A stretch of 64,000 nt of DNA from Rugamonas aquatica (GCF_009380215.1 NZ_WHUG01000002.1:620001-684000), one strand, 5' to 3'; shown: positions 7,975 to 18,654, counted from the first letter of the stretch. Numbers and translations: made by a program. The notes: generated by a model from the letters alone, not told the origin.

Positions 7975-9105
7975 TTACAAACCTCCGCGCGCCAGGCGCA
8001 CCGCGCGCCCCAACTCCACCACCGACATCGCATAGAAATAGCTGCGGTTGTATTGCGTGATCGCGAAGAAATTATTATTGGCCAGCCAGTACTCGGTGGG
8101 CTCGGCGCCGTTCTGCAAATCCACCAGACCGTAGTTCTGCTGTTCCGGCACCGGCACGGTGGTGGTGACGCCGGCCGCCGTCAATTCCGGCGCGCGGTAC
8201 TTGGCGCTCAGGCCCTGGTTGATCATGGCTTCCCACGCGCGGTTGGGCGAGACGGCGGCCGCGTACACCAGCGGGCCGCCGAGGTCGCGCTGCCAGCCGT
8301 GCGCGGCCAGGAAGGCCGCCACGCTGCCGATGGCGTCGCCGCTGGAGTTGAGCAGGTCGATCTTGCCGCTGCCGTCGAAGTCGACCGCGTATTTCATCAC
8401 GCTGCTGGGCATGAACTGCGGCATGCCGATGGCGCCGGCAAAGGAACCGCGCAGCGACAGCGGATCGATGCCGTTCTGGCGCGCGAACAGCAGCGCCGCC
8501 TCCAGCTCGCCGCGGAAGAAGGCCATGCGCTCGGTGCGCTGCGGCGCTTCCGGGTAGGAGAAGGCCAGCGTGGTCAGCGCGTCGATCACGCGGAAGCGGC
8601 CGGTGTTGCGGCCGTACACGGTTTCCACGCCGATGATGCCGACCAGGATTTCCGCCGGAATGCCATACAGCGCCTCGGCCCGTTCCAGCGCGTCGCGGTT
8701 CTCGTTCCAGAACTTGACGCCGTTGTCGATGCGTACCGGATCGACGATCAGGCGGCTGTAGGCTTGCCAGTTCTTCGGCTTGCCCGGCGGCGCGGGCTTG
8801 ACCAGTTGCACCGCCGAATCGACGTAGCGCACCTGGTTCATCAGCGTGTTCAGTTCGGCGCGCTCGAAGCCGTCGCGGGTGGCGACTTCGTCGAGGAAGC
8901 TGCGCACTTCCTTCCAGTCGCCGAAGTTGACGAACTCGCCGACGTAGTCGACCGGCGGCGGGCCTTTTTTCTTGGCTGCGGTTGCGGCTTTTTTCTTCGG
9001 CTGCATGCTGGGCGGCAGCTTGTAGCCGTAGGGGTCGACCGGGGCGGCCTGGCTCAAGGTGGCGGTGCCCAGCAGCAGGGCGGTCATCAAAGTCTTCATC
9101 GGCAT
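7975..9105 (-). CDS. mltB: Lytic murein transglycosylase B
   Basis: A 376-residue periplasmic enzyme that cleaves the MurNAc-GlcNAc bond of peptidoglycan to give 1,6-anhydro products. The signal peptide covers about residues 1-20 and shows no lipobox, so it is probably soluble. The catalytic glutamate is E161 in GIIGVETVYGRNTG, and the family motif GAIGMPQFMPSS follows. A lysine/alanine-rich linker occupies residues 36-48. ATG at 9105 (MPMKTLMTALLL) starts the signal peptide; longer frames upstream lie inside the transglutaminase gene. It overlaps the 3' end of that gene by 10 bp, so it is the last gene of a wall-related cluster. Confidence 0.9.
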   Translation of the reverse strand: MPMKTLMTALLLGTATLSQAAPVDPYGYKLPPSMQPKKKAATAAKKKGPPPVDYVGEFVNFGDWKEVRSFLDEVATRDGFERAELNTLMNQVRYVDSAVQLVKPAPPGKPKNWQAYSRLIVDPVRIDNGVKFWNENRDALERAEALYGIPAEILVGIIGVETVYGRNTGRFRVIDALTTLAFSYPEAPQRTERMAFFRGELEAALLFARQNGIDPLSLRGSFAGAIGMPQFMPSSVMKYAVDFDGSGKIDLLNSSGDAIGSVAAFLAAHGWQRDLGGPLVYAAAVSPNRAWEAMINQGLSAKYRAPELTAAGVTTTVPVPEQQNYGLVDLQNGAEPTEYWLANNNFFAITQYNRSYFYAMSVVELGRAVRLARGGL

Positions 9106-11192
9106 ATGCGTAGCAATGTTTTCAGCGTCGTCAGCGACGCCGAGCGTGGTTCGGAACCGGCGGCGCCGTACTTCAGCGCGCCGTACAGTGTTAAAAATTT
9201 CTCCATCGCGGCCAGCTGGTCCGGGCTGGCCTGCACGGTGCGCAGGCGGGCGGCGTAGCTGGACGGGCCTTCGTCCGGGCGGCGCGCGCAACCCCGGCGC
9301 GCCTGCTGCCGGCAGAAGGCCTGGTACAGCGCGTCCAGCGGCGCCAATGGCCGCCGCTGCCGCCGCCAGTACAGCAGGTACAGCAGGCCGCACACCAGCG
9401 CCGCACCGAGTGCGCTGCGCCAGTTGGCGAAGGCTGAGCTTAGTTCTTCAAGGAAACTCCGCTGCCTCTCTGGATTGTAATCCAGGACCCATTGATTCCA
9501 AGCATTATTCAACGCGGCGTAGTTGAATCTGAGCTTGCCCAGCCACGAATTGGGGTCGTTTTGCAGATTCAACAGGGGGCCGAGGCCGAAAGTGCCGGCT
9601 TGCGGCAGCGCCTGCGCCAGGCTGTAGGCGATGCGTTCGGGGGCGACGGCGGCGGTCGGGTCGATGCGGCGCCAGCCGACGCCGGGCGCCCAGAATTCGG
9701 CCCAGGCGTGGGCGTCGGACTGGCGCACGGTCAGGTAGCCGTCCACCGGGTTCAGTTCGCCGCCCTGGTAGCCGGTGACGACGCGCGCCGGCACGCCCAT
9801 GGCGCGCATCAGCACGACGAAGGCGCCGGCGTAGTGCTCGCAAAAGCCGGCCTTGCTGCCGAACAGGAAGTCGTCGACGGCGTCGCGGCCCAGCAATGGC
9901 GGTTGCAGCGTGTAGGTGTAGCCGTTGTCGTGGAAGCGTTGCAGCAGGCGCAGCGCCAGGCCGGCGGCTTCGCGCGCGTCGGGCGGGGCGAATGCGGCGG
10001 GCGAGGCGGCGGGCGCGTGCAGCGCTTTTGCCAGCGCCAGCGTGCGCGGGTTGAAGCCGGCCGGCAGCTCGGTCCAGCGCGCCATGCGTTGCGGCTGTTC
10101 GTCGGCTTGCACGCGGAAGTCGGTCCAGGCGCTGGCTTCGTAGCGCACGCGCTGGGTGACGGGATCGCTGGTGAAGAACTCCAGTTCGTCGGAGTCGCGC
10201 ACGCGGTGGCCGGGCAGGGACAGCGTCGGCCCGCTCAGTTCCAGCGCGGCCAGCCAGAGGCTGTTGGTGGGCTCCATCGTGATCTCGTGGCGCAGCGGCT
10301 GGCCGCGCGTGGCGACGCTGATGTCCAGCCGCTGCAGGCCGCGCCGGCGCGGCACGCGGGTCCAGGTGCGGCCGTCGTAGTCGCCCAGCACGATGCTGCG
10401 CCAGTACAGCTGGCTCTGGGCCGGCATGGGCCCGAAGAAGCGCACGCGGAAGGCCACGGCGTCGGACTGCGCCAGCGACGACAGGGTGCCGGGCGCCATG
10501 CTGTCGGAGATGCCGGTGTGGCCGCTGTGGGCGTCGCCGGGCAGGCCCCACAGCGGGCCCTGGATGCGCGGGAAGCCAACAAACATCAGGATCGCCAGCG
10601 GCGCCGCCAGCAGCGCGGTGGTGGCGGCGGTGCGCAGGCGGCGCGCCAGCGGCGGCACGGCGCCGGTGTACTGGAACGATTGCTGGGCCGTCAGCAGCAC
10701 GATCAGCGTGGCGCCCATCCACAGCGCGGTGGGCATGCTTTGCGAGTAGAAGAAATTCGTCAGCAGCACGAAGAAGCTGAGGAAGATGACGACGAACAGG
10801 TCGCGTTTGGCGCGCATCTCCAGCAGCTTGAAGGCCAGCAGCAGCGCCAGCATGGCGACGCCGGCGTCGCGGCCCAGCAGTGTGTGGAAGCTGCGGTAGA
10901 CGCCGGCCATGGCGGCGACCGAGACCGGCAGCAGCAGCCACAGCGAGGGCATGCGCTTGCCGCGCCAGGTGATGGCGGCGCGCCACAGCAGCGTGCCGCA
11001 CACCACGGCGCTGATCCACAGCGGCAGGTGCTCGAAGTGCGGCGCCAGCACCATCAGGGCGGCGGCCAGCAGCAGCAGGGTGTCGGACTTGTCGCGCGTC
11101 AGGCGCAGCGCCAGGCGCGCGCGCTGGCCGGCGGACGAAGGCGGCGAGGAGAGCTGCGAGGACGGCGGCGGTGGCGGGCGCACGGCGCTCAT
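9096..11192 (-). CDS. TgpA-like membrane transglutaminase (DUF3488 plus transglutaminase-like domain)
   Basis: A 698-residue inner-membrane protein. The N-terminal 190 residues hold a series of hydrophobic helices (DUF3488). A periplasmic transglutaminase-like domain follows with catalytic Cys near residue 450 in AGFCEHYAG and the His in SDAHAWAEFW. One last TM helix (ALGAALVCGLLYLLYW) precedes a cytoplasmic tail. TgpA of Pseudomonas is essential and is encoded beside DUF58 and MoxR genes, exactly as here. The gene overlaps the DUF58 gene start by 4 bp, which indicates one operon MoxR-DUF58-TgpA-MltB. The substrate is not known. Confidence 0.9.
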   Translation of the reverse strand: MSAVRPPPPPSSQLSSPPSSAGQRARLALRLTRDKSDTLLLLAAALMVLAPHFEHLPLWISAVVCGTLLWRAAITWRGKRMPSLWLLLPVSVAAMAGVYRSFHTLLGRDAGVAMLALLLAFKLLEMRAKRDLFVVIFLSFFVLLTNFFYSQSMPTALWMGATLIVLLTAQQSFQYTGAVPPLARRLRTAATTALLAAPLAILMFVGFPRIQGPLWGLPGDAHSGHTGISDSMAPGTLSSLAQSDAVAFRVRFFGPMPAQSQLYWRSIVLGDYDGRTWTRVPRRRGLQRLDISVATRGQPLRHEITMEPTNSLWLAALELSGPTLSLPGHRVRDSDELEFFTSDPVTQRVRYEASAWTDFRVQADEQPQRMARWTELPAGFNPRTLALAKALHAPAASPAAFAPPDAREAAGLALRLLQRFHDNGYTYTLQPPLLGRDAVDDFLFGSKAGFCEHYAGAFVVLMRAMGVPARVVTGYQGGELNPVDGYLTVRQSDAHAWAEFWAPGVGWRRIDPTAAVAPERIAYSLAQALPQAGTFGLGPLLNLQNDPNSWLGKLRFNYAALNNAWNQWVLDYNPERQRSFLEELSSAFANWRSALGAALVCGLLYLLYWRRQRRPLAPLDALYQAFCRQQARRGCARRPDEGPSSYAARLRTVQASPDQLAAMEKFLTLYGALKYGAAGSEPRSASLTTLKTLLRICR

Positions 11193-12220
11193 GCGCTGCC
11201 CTCCACGCCGAACAGCGCCAGCGCGCGCAGGCAGGCGGCCTGGTGGGCGTCGCCCAGCGCCGGGCCGTATTCATGCTGCGCCAGACGGAAGGTGTAGGGC
11301 AGGGCGCGCTGCTCGGCCTCCAGCACCCAGCGCGTCATGCGCGACAGCTTCAGTTCCAGCTCCAGCTGCACCGGCAGCGCGGCGAAGTCGAGGCACAGCT
11401 CGGCCACGGCGCCGCCGTCGAAATGCTTGGTCACCAGCTGCCCGCCCAGCGCCGGATCGTGGCGGGCGATCTGGCGCCAGGCCAGGTGGCGCATCGGGTC
11501 GCCCGGATGGTAGCTGCGGATGCCGGCGAAATTGTCCAGCCCCACGGTGCCGTGGCCGTCCTCGCTGGCGGCGCCGCTCGACGGCAGCGGCTGCGCCGGC
11601 AGTTCGGGCGCGGGATAGACCAGCACCTTGAGCGCGGGCCGCCAGTAGCTCCACGCGCGGAACAGGCCGAGCGGGAAGCGCGTGACGAGGCGGATGCGCG
11701 GCGCGTCCAGCCAGCCGCGCGCGGACGTGGCGGCCGACAGCCGCACCGTGCTGACGCCGCCGGCCGCGACGTCCGTGACCTGGCGCGGCTCGCCGTCGGC
11801 CTGGAAGCCCAGCCAGACGGCGTAGCGCGCCAGCTTGCCGCGGTTGTGCAGATGCAGTTCGAACTGCGCCTCTTCGCCTGCGAACACCGGCGCGGCGCGG
11901 CCCGGCGTCAATTCAAGGCGGGCCAGGTTGCTGGCGGTCTGGTACATATCGGCCACGGCGCAGGCGCCGGCAAAGAAGGTCAGCGCGAAGCCGAGGCCGA
12001 GGTTGTAGTTGAGGGCGCCGATCAGCATCAACAGCAGCAGGCCGGCGAAGGCCAGGCCGGGCCGGGTCGGCACGATGAACACGCGGCGCATGGTCAGCGT
12101 GACCACGCCCGCCTCGCTGGGGCCGAGCTGGAACAGCCACTGGTCGCGGGCGCGCCGGTACAGGCCGTGCAGCGGGGATGGCGGAGACTGCGAAGGCTGC
12201 GGGGGCGGCGGGCCGGCCAT
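11189..12220 (-). CDS. DUF58 domain protein (MoxR-associated)
   Basis: A 343-residue protein with a pair of hydrophobic segments near residues 50-85, so membrane-anchored with most of the chain on one side. The DUF58 signature is the stretch LDNFAGIRSYHPGDPMRHLA around residue 230, followed by WRQIARHD. DUF58 proteins usually accompany MoxR ATPases and a transglutaminase, as here, and the three probably act as an assembly or chaperone unit at the envelope; that role is inferred from context. It sits 6 bp after the MoxR stop and overlaps the transglutaminase gene by 4 bp. Confidence 0.9.
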   Translation of the reverse strand: MAGPPPPQPSQSPPSPLHGLYRRARDQWLFQLGPSEAGVVTLTMRRVFIVPTRPGLAFAGLLLLMLIGALNYNLGLGFALTFFAGACAVADMYQTASNLARLELTPGRAAPVFAGEEAQFELHLHNRGKLARYAVWLGFQADGEPRQVTDVAAGGVSTVRLSAATSARGWLDAPRIRLVTRFPLGLFRAWSYWRPALKVLVYPAPELPAQPLPSSGAASEDGHGTVGLDNFAGIRSYHPGDPMRHLAWRQIARHDPALGGQLVTKHFDGGAVAELCLDFAALPVQLELELKLSRMTRWVLEAEQRALPYTFRLAQHEYGPALGDAHQAACLRALALFGVEGSA

Positions 12221-12226
12221 GGCAGC

Positions 12227-13147
<921 letters not shown>

Positions 13148-13223
13148 GGTATCGATGGGAGTTGTGCGCTGTACAGATTCTATGCGAGAAACTGCCCAGG
13201 CGATACCATGCGGGTGTTGCGGC

Positions 13224-15239
13224 TTACTGCGCCTGTTTCAGGTTGCGGTCGAGGAAGGTCTCGACCTGGGTCCAGAAGGCGATGCTGTTTTCCGGGTGGC
13301 GCCAGCCGTGGCCTTCATTGTCGTAGATGATGGAGGTCACGTTGGGGTTGCCGGCCTTGACGGCGGCGCTGAATTTCTGCGCGTGTTCGATCGGCACGCG
13401 GAGGTCCTTCAAGCCATGCGCCATCAGCAGCGGTTGCTTGAGCTCGGCCGCGCGCAGCAGCGGCGAATTGCGGTCCATCATCGCGGCGTCGGCCGGGTTG
13501 TCGGGATCGCCGACCAGCAGGCGCAGGCTGTAGCCCAGGGTCTCGCGCGACGCGTCCGACTCGGTGGACGTGAAGCGCAGCTTGATGTCGGTGACGCCGG
13601 CCCATTCGACGCCGCAGCGGAACACGGCCGGATCCTTGATCAGGCCCATCAGCGTGGCGTAGCCGCCGTAGCTGGCGCCCATGATGGCGACGCGCTTGGG
13701 ATCGGCCCAGCCCTGCCTGGCGGCCCAGCGCGCGGCGTCGGCCAGGTCGTCCTGCATGGTGCCGCCCCATTGCTTCCAGCCGGCCTGGAAGTGCTCCGCG
13801 CCGAAGCCGGTGCCGCCGCGGAATTCCGGCTGGATCACGACGTAGCCGCGCGTGGCCAGGAAGGCCGCTTCGGCTTCCCATTCCCACGAACTGCCGCGCG
13901 CCATCGGGCCGCCGTGCACCAGCACCACGGCCGGTTGCGGGCCGCTCGGCTTACCGGGCGGCAGCGTCACGTAGGCGGGAATCGAACGGCCGTCGCGCGC
14001 CGTGTAGCGGTGGAAGCTGCGCGCGCCCATCTGCGCCGGCTGGATGTCGGGGTGCACGCCGCCCAGGCCGGTGATGGCGCCGCTGGCGCGGGTGTACAGC
14101 AGGAAGCGCCGCGGCTGGCGGTCGGAGTTCGCGGTGACCAGCAGCACCGGGCTGGCGGCGCAGTCCTGCGCGCAGCGCACGGTGTTGATGGTGTTGGGCA
14201 GCGCGGCGTCGATCTTGGCCTGTTCGGCCTTTAGCACCGGGTCCAGCCAGACGGTGGTGCCGGCGTCGGTGTACACATGCAGGCCCAGCAGCTTGCGGCT
14301 GACGCGGTCGATCTCGGCGCTGCCGATGAAGTCGTAGCCGGGCGTTTCGACGAAGGGTTCCGCGTCCATCTTCATCGTCTTCAGGTTGTAGCGGAACAGC
14401 GCGCCGTTGTCCTTGTAGTGGGCGTAGACGTACAGCGTATCGGTGCCGTCGAAGAACAGCGGGGTGAAGCGCTGGTCCTGGTAGCAGGCGCTGTTGCCGA
14501 TCTCGCTCCAGCTGGTGTCGTCGGGATAGCGGTGCGAGGTGATGCAGCGGCCCTTGACCTGCGCGGTGACGACGCGCGGCACGTCGTTGCTGTCGGTGAG
14601 CCAGGACTTGACCGCTTCCGGCTGGTTGCCGTCGAAGGCGCTGCGCAGCGCCTGGGTGCGGGTGTTCAGGCGCATCAGGCGGGTTTGCTCGGGCGCGCGG
14701 TCGATGTTGTTCCAGGTGCTCTTCTCGACCAGGATGTCGTCCGAGCCGTCGTGGGTCACGCCATGAAAGCTGTAGGCGGCGGTCAGCGTGCGGTTGACCA
14801 TATTGGTGCCGAGCTGCTTTTGCTGGTGCTTCCAGTTGCCGGAGATCAGGTGTACGCGGTTCTCGCCGTTGCGGTCGATGGCGAACTCGTCGAGGTTGCC
14901 CTCGAACTCCTTGTCCAGGTTCTTGACCGTGAAGCCGACGCGGTTTTCATTGATCCAGTGGACGCTGGTGATGAGGGCGCGGTCAGCGTCGGAGCGCGCC
15001 AGCAGCGTCACCTTGGACAGGTTGGTGCTGTCGCGCACGACCAGCGCCTGTATGCCGTCGGGCAGCATGGTGGTGAGGGCGACATAGCCGCCCTTGGGCG
15101 ACAGCGTCGCCTGGCTGAGCTGCGGCGCGGCGAAGAAGCTGGCGACCGGCGGTGGCGCGGCGTCGGCGGCATGGGCGCCGTGGCTCAGGAGTGCTGCGCC
15201 GGCCAGTGCGAGCGAGCGGAAGAGGGGAGAACCTGCCAT
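13224..15239 (-). CDS. S9 family (prolyl oligopeptidase type) secreted peptidase, copy 1
   Basis: A 671-residue enzyme with a signal peptide (residues 1-24, cut near AHA-AD). Residues 25 to about 400 make the beta-propeller. The C-terminal alpha/beta hydrolase domain has the nucleophile serine in GASYGGYATL (about residue 520), the Asp in HGLKDLRVP and the His in NEGHGWRHP. It should cleave short peptides in the periplasm. It is a clear paralog of the gene at 18758-20752, sharing long identical stretches and the same layout. The gene is not closely linked to the MoxR cluster (76-bp gap) and is probably its own transcript. Confidence 0.9.
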   Translation of the reverse strand: MAGSPLFRSLALAGAALLSHGAHAADAAPPPVASFFAAPQLSQATLSPKGGYVALTTMLPDGIQALVVRDSTNLSKVTLLARSDADRALITSVHWINENRVGFTVKNLDKEFEGNLDEFAIDRNGENRVHLISGNWKHQQKQLGTNMVNRTLTAAYSFHGVTHDGSDDILVEKSTWNNIDRAPEQTRLMRLNTRTQALRSAFDGNQPEAVKSWLTDSNDVPRVVTAQVKGRCITSHRYPDDTSWSEIGNSACYQDQRFTPLFFDGTDTLYVYAHYKDNGALFRYNLKTMKMDAEPFVETPGYDFIGSAEIDRVSRKLLGLHVYTDAGTTVWLDPVLKAEQAKIDAALPNTINTVRCAQDCAASPVLLVTANSDRQPRRFLLYTRASGAITGLGGVHPDIQPAQMGARSFHRYTARDGRSIPAYVTLPPGKPSGPQPAVVLVHGGPMARGSSWEWEAEAAFLATRGYVVIQPEFRGGTGFGAEHFQAGWKQWGGTMQDDLADAARWAARQGWADPKRVAIMGASYGGYATLMGLIKDPAVFRCGVEWAGVTDIKLRFTSTESDASRETLGYSLRLLVGDPDNPADAAMMDRNSPLLRAAELKQPLLMAHGLKDLRVPIEHAQKFSAAVKAGNPNVTSIIYDNEGHGWRHPENSIAFWTQVETFLDRNLKQAQ

Positions 15240-15372
15240 GCATGACTTTCATTGTTAAGTAATCAGCAATGATATGCGGCAATTGTTTTTTTGTCTATCC
15301 CCGCAGGGGCGGCGAGCCGGCGGCGCCGCTATCTATGGTAGATTAGCGCCTACAGCAGCAGATACCCGTCAC

Positions 15373-16299
15373 ATGACTACAGCCATATACAGCCACCCCG
15401 ATTGCGCCCGCCACGACATGGGCGACTGGCACCCCGAATCCCCCGCGCGCCTGCAAGCGATTGCCGACCAGCTGATCGGATCGCACATCAGCGACCTGCT
15501 GGAGCACCGCGAGGCGCCGCTGGTGGCGCTTGCCGATCTCGAACGCAACCACAGCAAGAACGCCATCGCCATCGTGCGCGACAACGTGCCCGAGCCGGGC
15601 GAGTGCTATCCGATCGACGGCGACACCTCGCTCAACCACTACAGCTGGCGCGCCGCCCAGCGCGCCGCCGGCGCCGCCGTGGCCGCGACCGACGCCGTCA
15701 TCGACGGCGAGATCGACAACGCCTTCTGCTCGGTGCGTCCGCCCGGCCACCATGCGCGGCCGATCGAGCCGATGGGCTTCTGCCTGTTCAACAACGTCGC
15801 GGTGGCGGCCAAGCACGCGCTCGATGCGCGCGGGCTGGCGCGGGTGGCGGTGGTGGACTTCGATGTCCATCACGGCAACGGCACCGAGGAGGCGCTGCTC
15901 AACGAGCCGCGCGCGCTGATGGTCAGCTTCTACCAGCATCCGTTTTATCCGTACACCGAGCCGGAGCCGATCAGCGCCAACATGGTCAACGTGCCGGTGC
16001 CGGCCCACACGCGCGGCGACGCGGTGCGCCAGATCGTGCTGGAGCAATGGCTGCCGGCGCTGCACGCCTTCAAGCCGGAGATGATCTTCATCTCGGCCGG
16101 CTTCGACGCCCACCGCGAGGACGATGTCGGCGGCATGGGACTAGTCGAGGCGGACTACGCGTGGATGACGCAGCAGGTGATGGAGGTGGCCCGGCTGTAC
16201 GCCAAGGGCCGCATCGTCAGCTGCCTCGAAGGCGGCTACAACCTGTCGGCGCTGGGCCGCAGCGTAGTGGCGCATGTGAGGGCGCTGGCCGACCTTTAG
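15373..16299 (+). CDS. Histone deacetylase-like amidohydrolase
   Basis: A 308-residue class II HDAC-like enzyme. It has PPGHHA (124-129) with the active-site His pair, and zinc ligands D164 and H166 in DFDVHHGNGTEE; the third ligand is the Asp of SAGFDAHRED. In bacteria such enzymes deacetylate acetyl-lysine, acetylpolyamines or acetoin-like small molecules; the substrate here cannot be told. There is no signal peptide, so it is cytoplasmic. ATG at 15373 begins MTTAIYSHPDC at the conserved N-terminus; a longer reading (15274) lacks support. It runs divergently from the S9 peptidase gene. Confidence 0.9.
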   Translation: MTTAIYSHPDCARHDMGDWHPESPARLQAIADQLIGSHISDLLEHREAPLVALADLERNHSKNAIAIVRDNVPEPGECYPIDGDTSLNHYSWRAAQRAAGAAVAATDAVIDGEIDNAFCSVRPPGHHARPIEPMGFCLFNNVAVAAKHALDARGLARVAVVDFDVHHGNGTEEALLNEPRALMVSFYQHPFYPYTEPEPISANMVNVPVPAHTRGDAVRQIVLEQWLPALHAFKPEMIFISAGFDAHREDDVGGMGLVEADYAWMTQQVMEVARLYAKGRIVSCLEGGYNLSALGRSVVAHVRALADL

Positions 16300-16602
16300 A
16301 ACTTGCATGGGGTGCCGGCGACGGTGCCGCAGCAAGTCTTAGATTAGCAAGTATTGCGGCGTGAGCGTACCGGAGTGCGCGGCGGGTGGGCGTGCACCGG
16401 GCCTTGCGGCATTTGTACTCGTTTGCCTTGCGCATTCTGTCTCGTTTTGTCTCGTTCTGTCTCATTCGGTTTTGTGCATGGCACAAAGACAAAACGAGTC
16501 AAAACGAGACAGAACGAGACATCCAAACGAGCACGAATGCCGCACGGGCCGAATTTCGCACCCGCTGCCTATACTGGCGGCATGAATCGACTGCGGCGGC
16601 CT
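16300..16602. other. Convergent intergenic region dominated by a long imperfect palindrome
   Basis: About 300 bp between the stops of the HDAC-like gene and the beta-helix gene. Most of it (about 16398-16552) is an imperfect inverted repeat whose arms contain tandem 10-bp units; these units are given as a separate repeat. No open frame here looks like a gene. Confidence 0.75.
16438..16521. repeat. Three direct plus three inverted 10-bp units (TGTCTCGTTY) around a hairpin loop
   Basis: On the + strand, units TGTCTCGTTT (16438-16447), TGTCTCGTTC (16448-16457) and TGTCTCATTC (16458-16467) follow each other without gaps. After a centre containing TTGTGC-ATG-GCACAA, the complementary units AAACGAGTCA (16492-16501), AAACGAGACA (16502-16511) and GAACGAGACA (16512-16521) follow. 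The outer flanks (about 16398-16430 and 16522-16552) also pair imperfectly. The result is a long cruciform-capable element with a helical-turn period. It may act as a bidirectional transcription barrier or a protein-binding array; neither is proven. Confidence 0.8.
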
Positions 16603-18654
16603 CTACGGTCTTGGGCGGTAAGCGTCGACGCCGAATTCCATCGGCGGCGCGTTGCGCTGGTGTGCGCCGGCGTCGATGCCGGTGTCGGTACGCGTGCCCG
16701 CAGCCGGCTCGTTGAAGTTGGGCAGGTAGACGCCGTCGCCATAGCCCAGCGATCCCGCTTGCAGCTGGTAGTTGCCGGCGTTGGCGGGCGCCTGGGTGGT
16801 CAGGAAGACCTTGCCCGTCTTGTATTGCGCGGCGGGATAGTCGCCGTATTCGACCAGGGCGATGGTCGGCCAGACCAGGCTGCCGGCGTTGAACACGATG
16901 GCTTTGGCGCTGTTGGTCTTGCCGCTGCCGGGCGCCGGATGCGCCTCCGAGGTGGAAGTCGTGCCGTCGAACGAAATGCCGCCGCGATAGGCATCGTAGT
17001 CGATGTCGTTCTTGCCGCACACTTCATTCACCCTCACGGCGCTTTGCCAGATTTTGCTGCTCGTCATCAGGTTGTTGCGGCTGACGATGTTGCAGGTGTC
17101 GCCGCCGCCCTTGGTGATGAATCCGTTCGAGCCCAGGCCATAGAGCATGCCGGCCAGCGGCGGCGGTTGCAGATTGGTGTTGTGGAAGAAGTAGGCCCGT
17201 CCACCGTTGACGATGGGTTCCAGGCTGCCCAGCTTGAAGAATACGCCGTGGCCCTCGTCATCCTGGATGGCGCCGTTGGGATTGGTCATGCCCGCCGTGT
17301 CGGCCAGGATATTGCGGAAGGCATACACCGGCCCCTGCGACACCGTGGCCAGCCCGACGCCGCTGACCACGTGGTGCAGGTAGTTGCCCCAGATGCGCAC
17401 GTTGCGGTTGGCGCCTTCCGATTCGATGGCGTCGTCGTAGACGCCGGAGATGTCGTTGCCGTAGATGTCGGAGTCGGCGTTCGGGAAACCTTCGAACGAG
17501 AAGTTGGAGCCGCCGCCGATGCCGTCGCCGAAGTAGTGGCCGGGCGTGGCGGAGACCGTGTTGTAGCGGATCACGTGGTTGCTGCCGCAATGGCTGAACG
17601 TGACAGCCTGCGCCGAGTTGGGATGGTCATAGCCCCAGTGGATGGAGCCGTAGCGCGGATCATGTATGCGGTTGCGCTGGATGACGACGCGCTGCACGCG
17701 CTTGTCGGGATCGCTCCTCGAATTCTCGCAATAGATGCCCGCCTCCATGTAGTTGCCGGGAACGATCTTGTTGGTCGGCACATTGCCGGCGGTCGCCGGG
17801 CTTTCGGTGGTGACCGGCGCCGAGCCGAAACCGCTGATGTCGTTGTCCTCGATGATGACATCGTGCGAGGGGGCCATGATGGCGATGCCCTGGCGCTGGC
17901 AGTTCTTCAACTGCAGCTTGCTGACGATGACGTAGGAAGCGTTGATTACGACGCAGCTGTTGCCGGACGTCAGATGCGCGTCCGCCGCGCCCATGTCGAT
18001 GGTGCTGCGCTGGCTGGGGTCGGCGTCGAACGGCGCCGATACATAGCGCACGTAGGCGTCCGGCGTGCCCGACACGTTGACCTGGTAGGGACGGGAGGTG
18101 CTTTCGCCCGGCAGCTTCTGCACGCCCGGCGCCAGCGTGATGGTGCGGCCGACCGGGAACTGTTCGCTCCAGGTGGTCTGGGTGGTGGCGGCGGTCAGGT
18201 CAGGCTGGTCGGCCAGCGACAGTTCGATGTCGTAGCTGGTGCCGGCGTCCAGCATCACCAGGCTGCCGCGATACTCCTTGTTGCGCGGATCGAACCACAG
18301 CGGCAGGCCGTTCTTCCACAGCGCATCGCCGTGCTTGCGGTATTTGACGCGGGAGCGGCGGTCGACGCCGGCGCCGGGCGGCGCCCAATAAATGCCGATC
18401 GACTGGAAGGTCGGCACGGTGGTCAGCTCGGCCTGGTACGACGGCAGGCCCTTGCGGAAGCGCATATTGCTCTCGTCGGAATAGATGTCGGGCGCGCCGG
18501 GGTAGCCGTAGGAGGGCGCGGGCGGCCCCAGGGTGCCGGGGTCGGAAGCGTTGGCGTTGTTCGCCGTGAAGTCGGGGATCTGCTGCTGGGCTAGGGCGGG
18601 GGACGACCAGGCCAGCGCGGCCAGCACGTGCAACCATAAAACGGATTTTTTCAT
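16603..18654 (-). CDS. Secreted right-handed parallel beta-helix protein
   Basis: A 683-residue protein with a signal peptide (MKKSVLWLHVLAALAWSSPA, cut near ALA-QQ). The body shows repeated short turns typical of pectate-lyase-like beta-helices, such as NCQRQGIAIMAPSHDVIIED and DAIESEGANRNVRIWGN, with many Asn/Asp/Gly at turns. Many relatives are polysaccharide lyases or glycosidases, but I see no diagnostic catalytic set. ATG at 18654 is preceded by GAGGAAATCC, a good ribosome site; an upstream in-frame start is rejected. It is flanked on both sides by the two paralogous S9 peptidase genes. Confidence 0.85.
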   Translation of the reverse strand: MKKSVLWLHVLAALAWSSPALAQQQIPDFTANNANASDPGTLGPPAPSYGYPGAPDIYSDESNMRFRKGLPSYQAELTTVPTFQSIGIYWAPPGAGVDRRSRVKYRKHGDALWKNGLPLWFDPRNKEYRGSLVMLDAGTSYDIELSLADQPDLTAATTQTTWSEQFPVGRTITLAPGVQKLPGESTSRPYQVNVSGTPDAYVRYVSAPFDADPSQRSTIDMGAADAHLTSGNSCVVINASYVIVSKLQLKNCQRQGIAIMAPSHDVIIEDNDISGFGSAPVTTESPATAGNVPTNKIVPGNYMEAGIYCENSRSDPDKRVQRVVIQRNRIHDPRYGSIHWGYDHPNSAQAVTFSHCGSNHVIRYNTVSATPGHYFGDGIGGGSNFSFEGFPNADSDIYGNDISGVYDDAIESEGANRNVRIWGNYLHHVVSGVGLATVSQGPVYAFRNILADTAGMTNPNGAIQDDEGHGVFFKLGSLEPIVNGGRAYFFHNTNLQPPPLAGMLYGLGSNGFITKGGGDTCNIVSRNNLMTSSKIWQSAVRVNEVCGKNDIDYDAYRGGISFDGTTSTSEAHPAPGSGKTNSAKAIVFNAGSLVWPTIALVEYGDYPAAQYKTGKVFLTTQAPANAGNYQLQAGSLGYGDGVYLPNFNEPAAGTRTDTGIDAGAHQRNAPPMEFGVDAYRPRP

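Noticed and set aside
16438-16521. CRISPR array
   Set aside because: The units are only 10 bp, have no spacers and are arranged as inverted sets; no cas genes are near.
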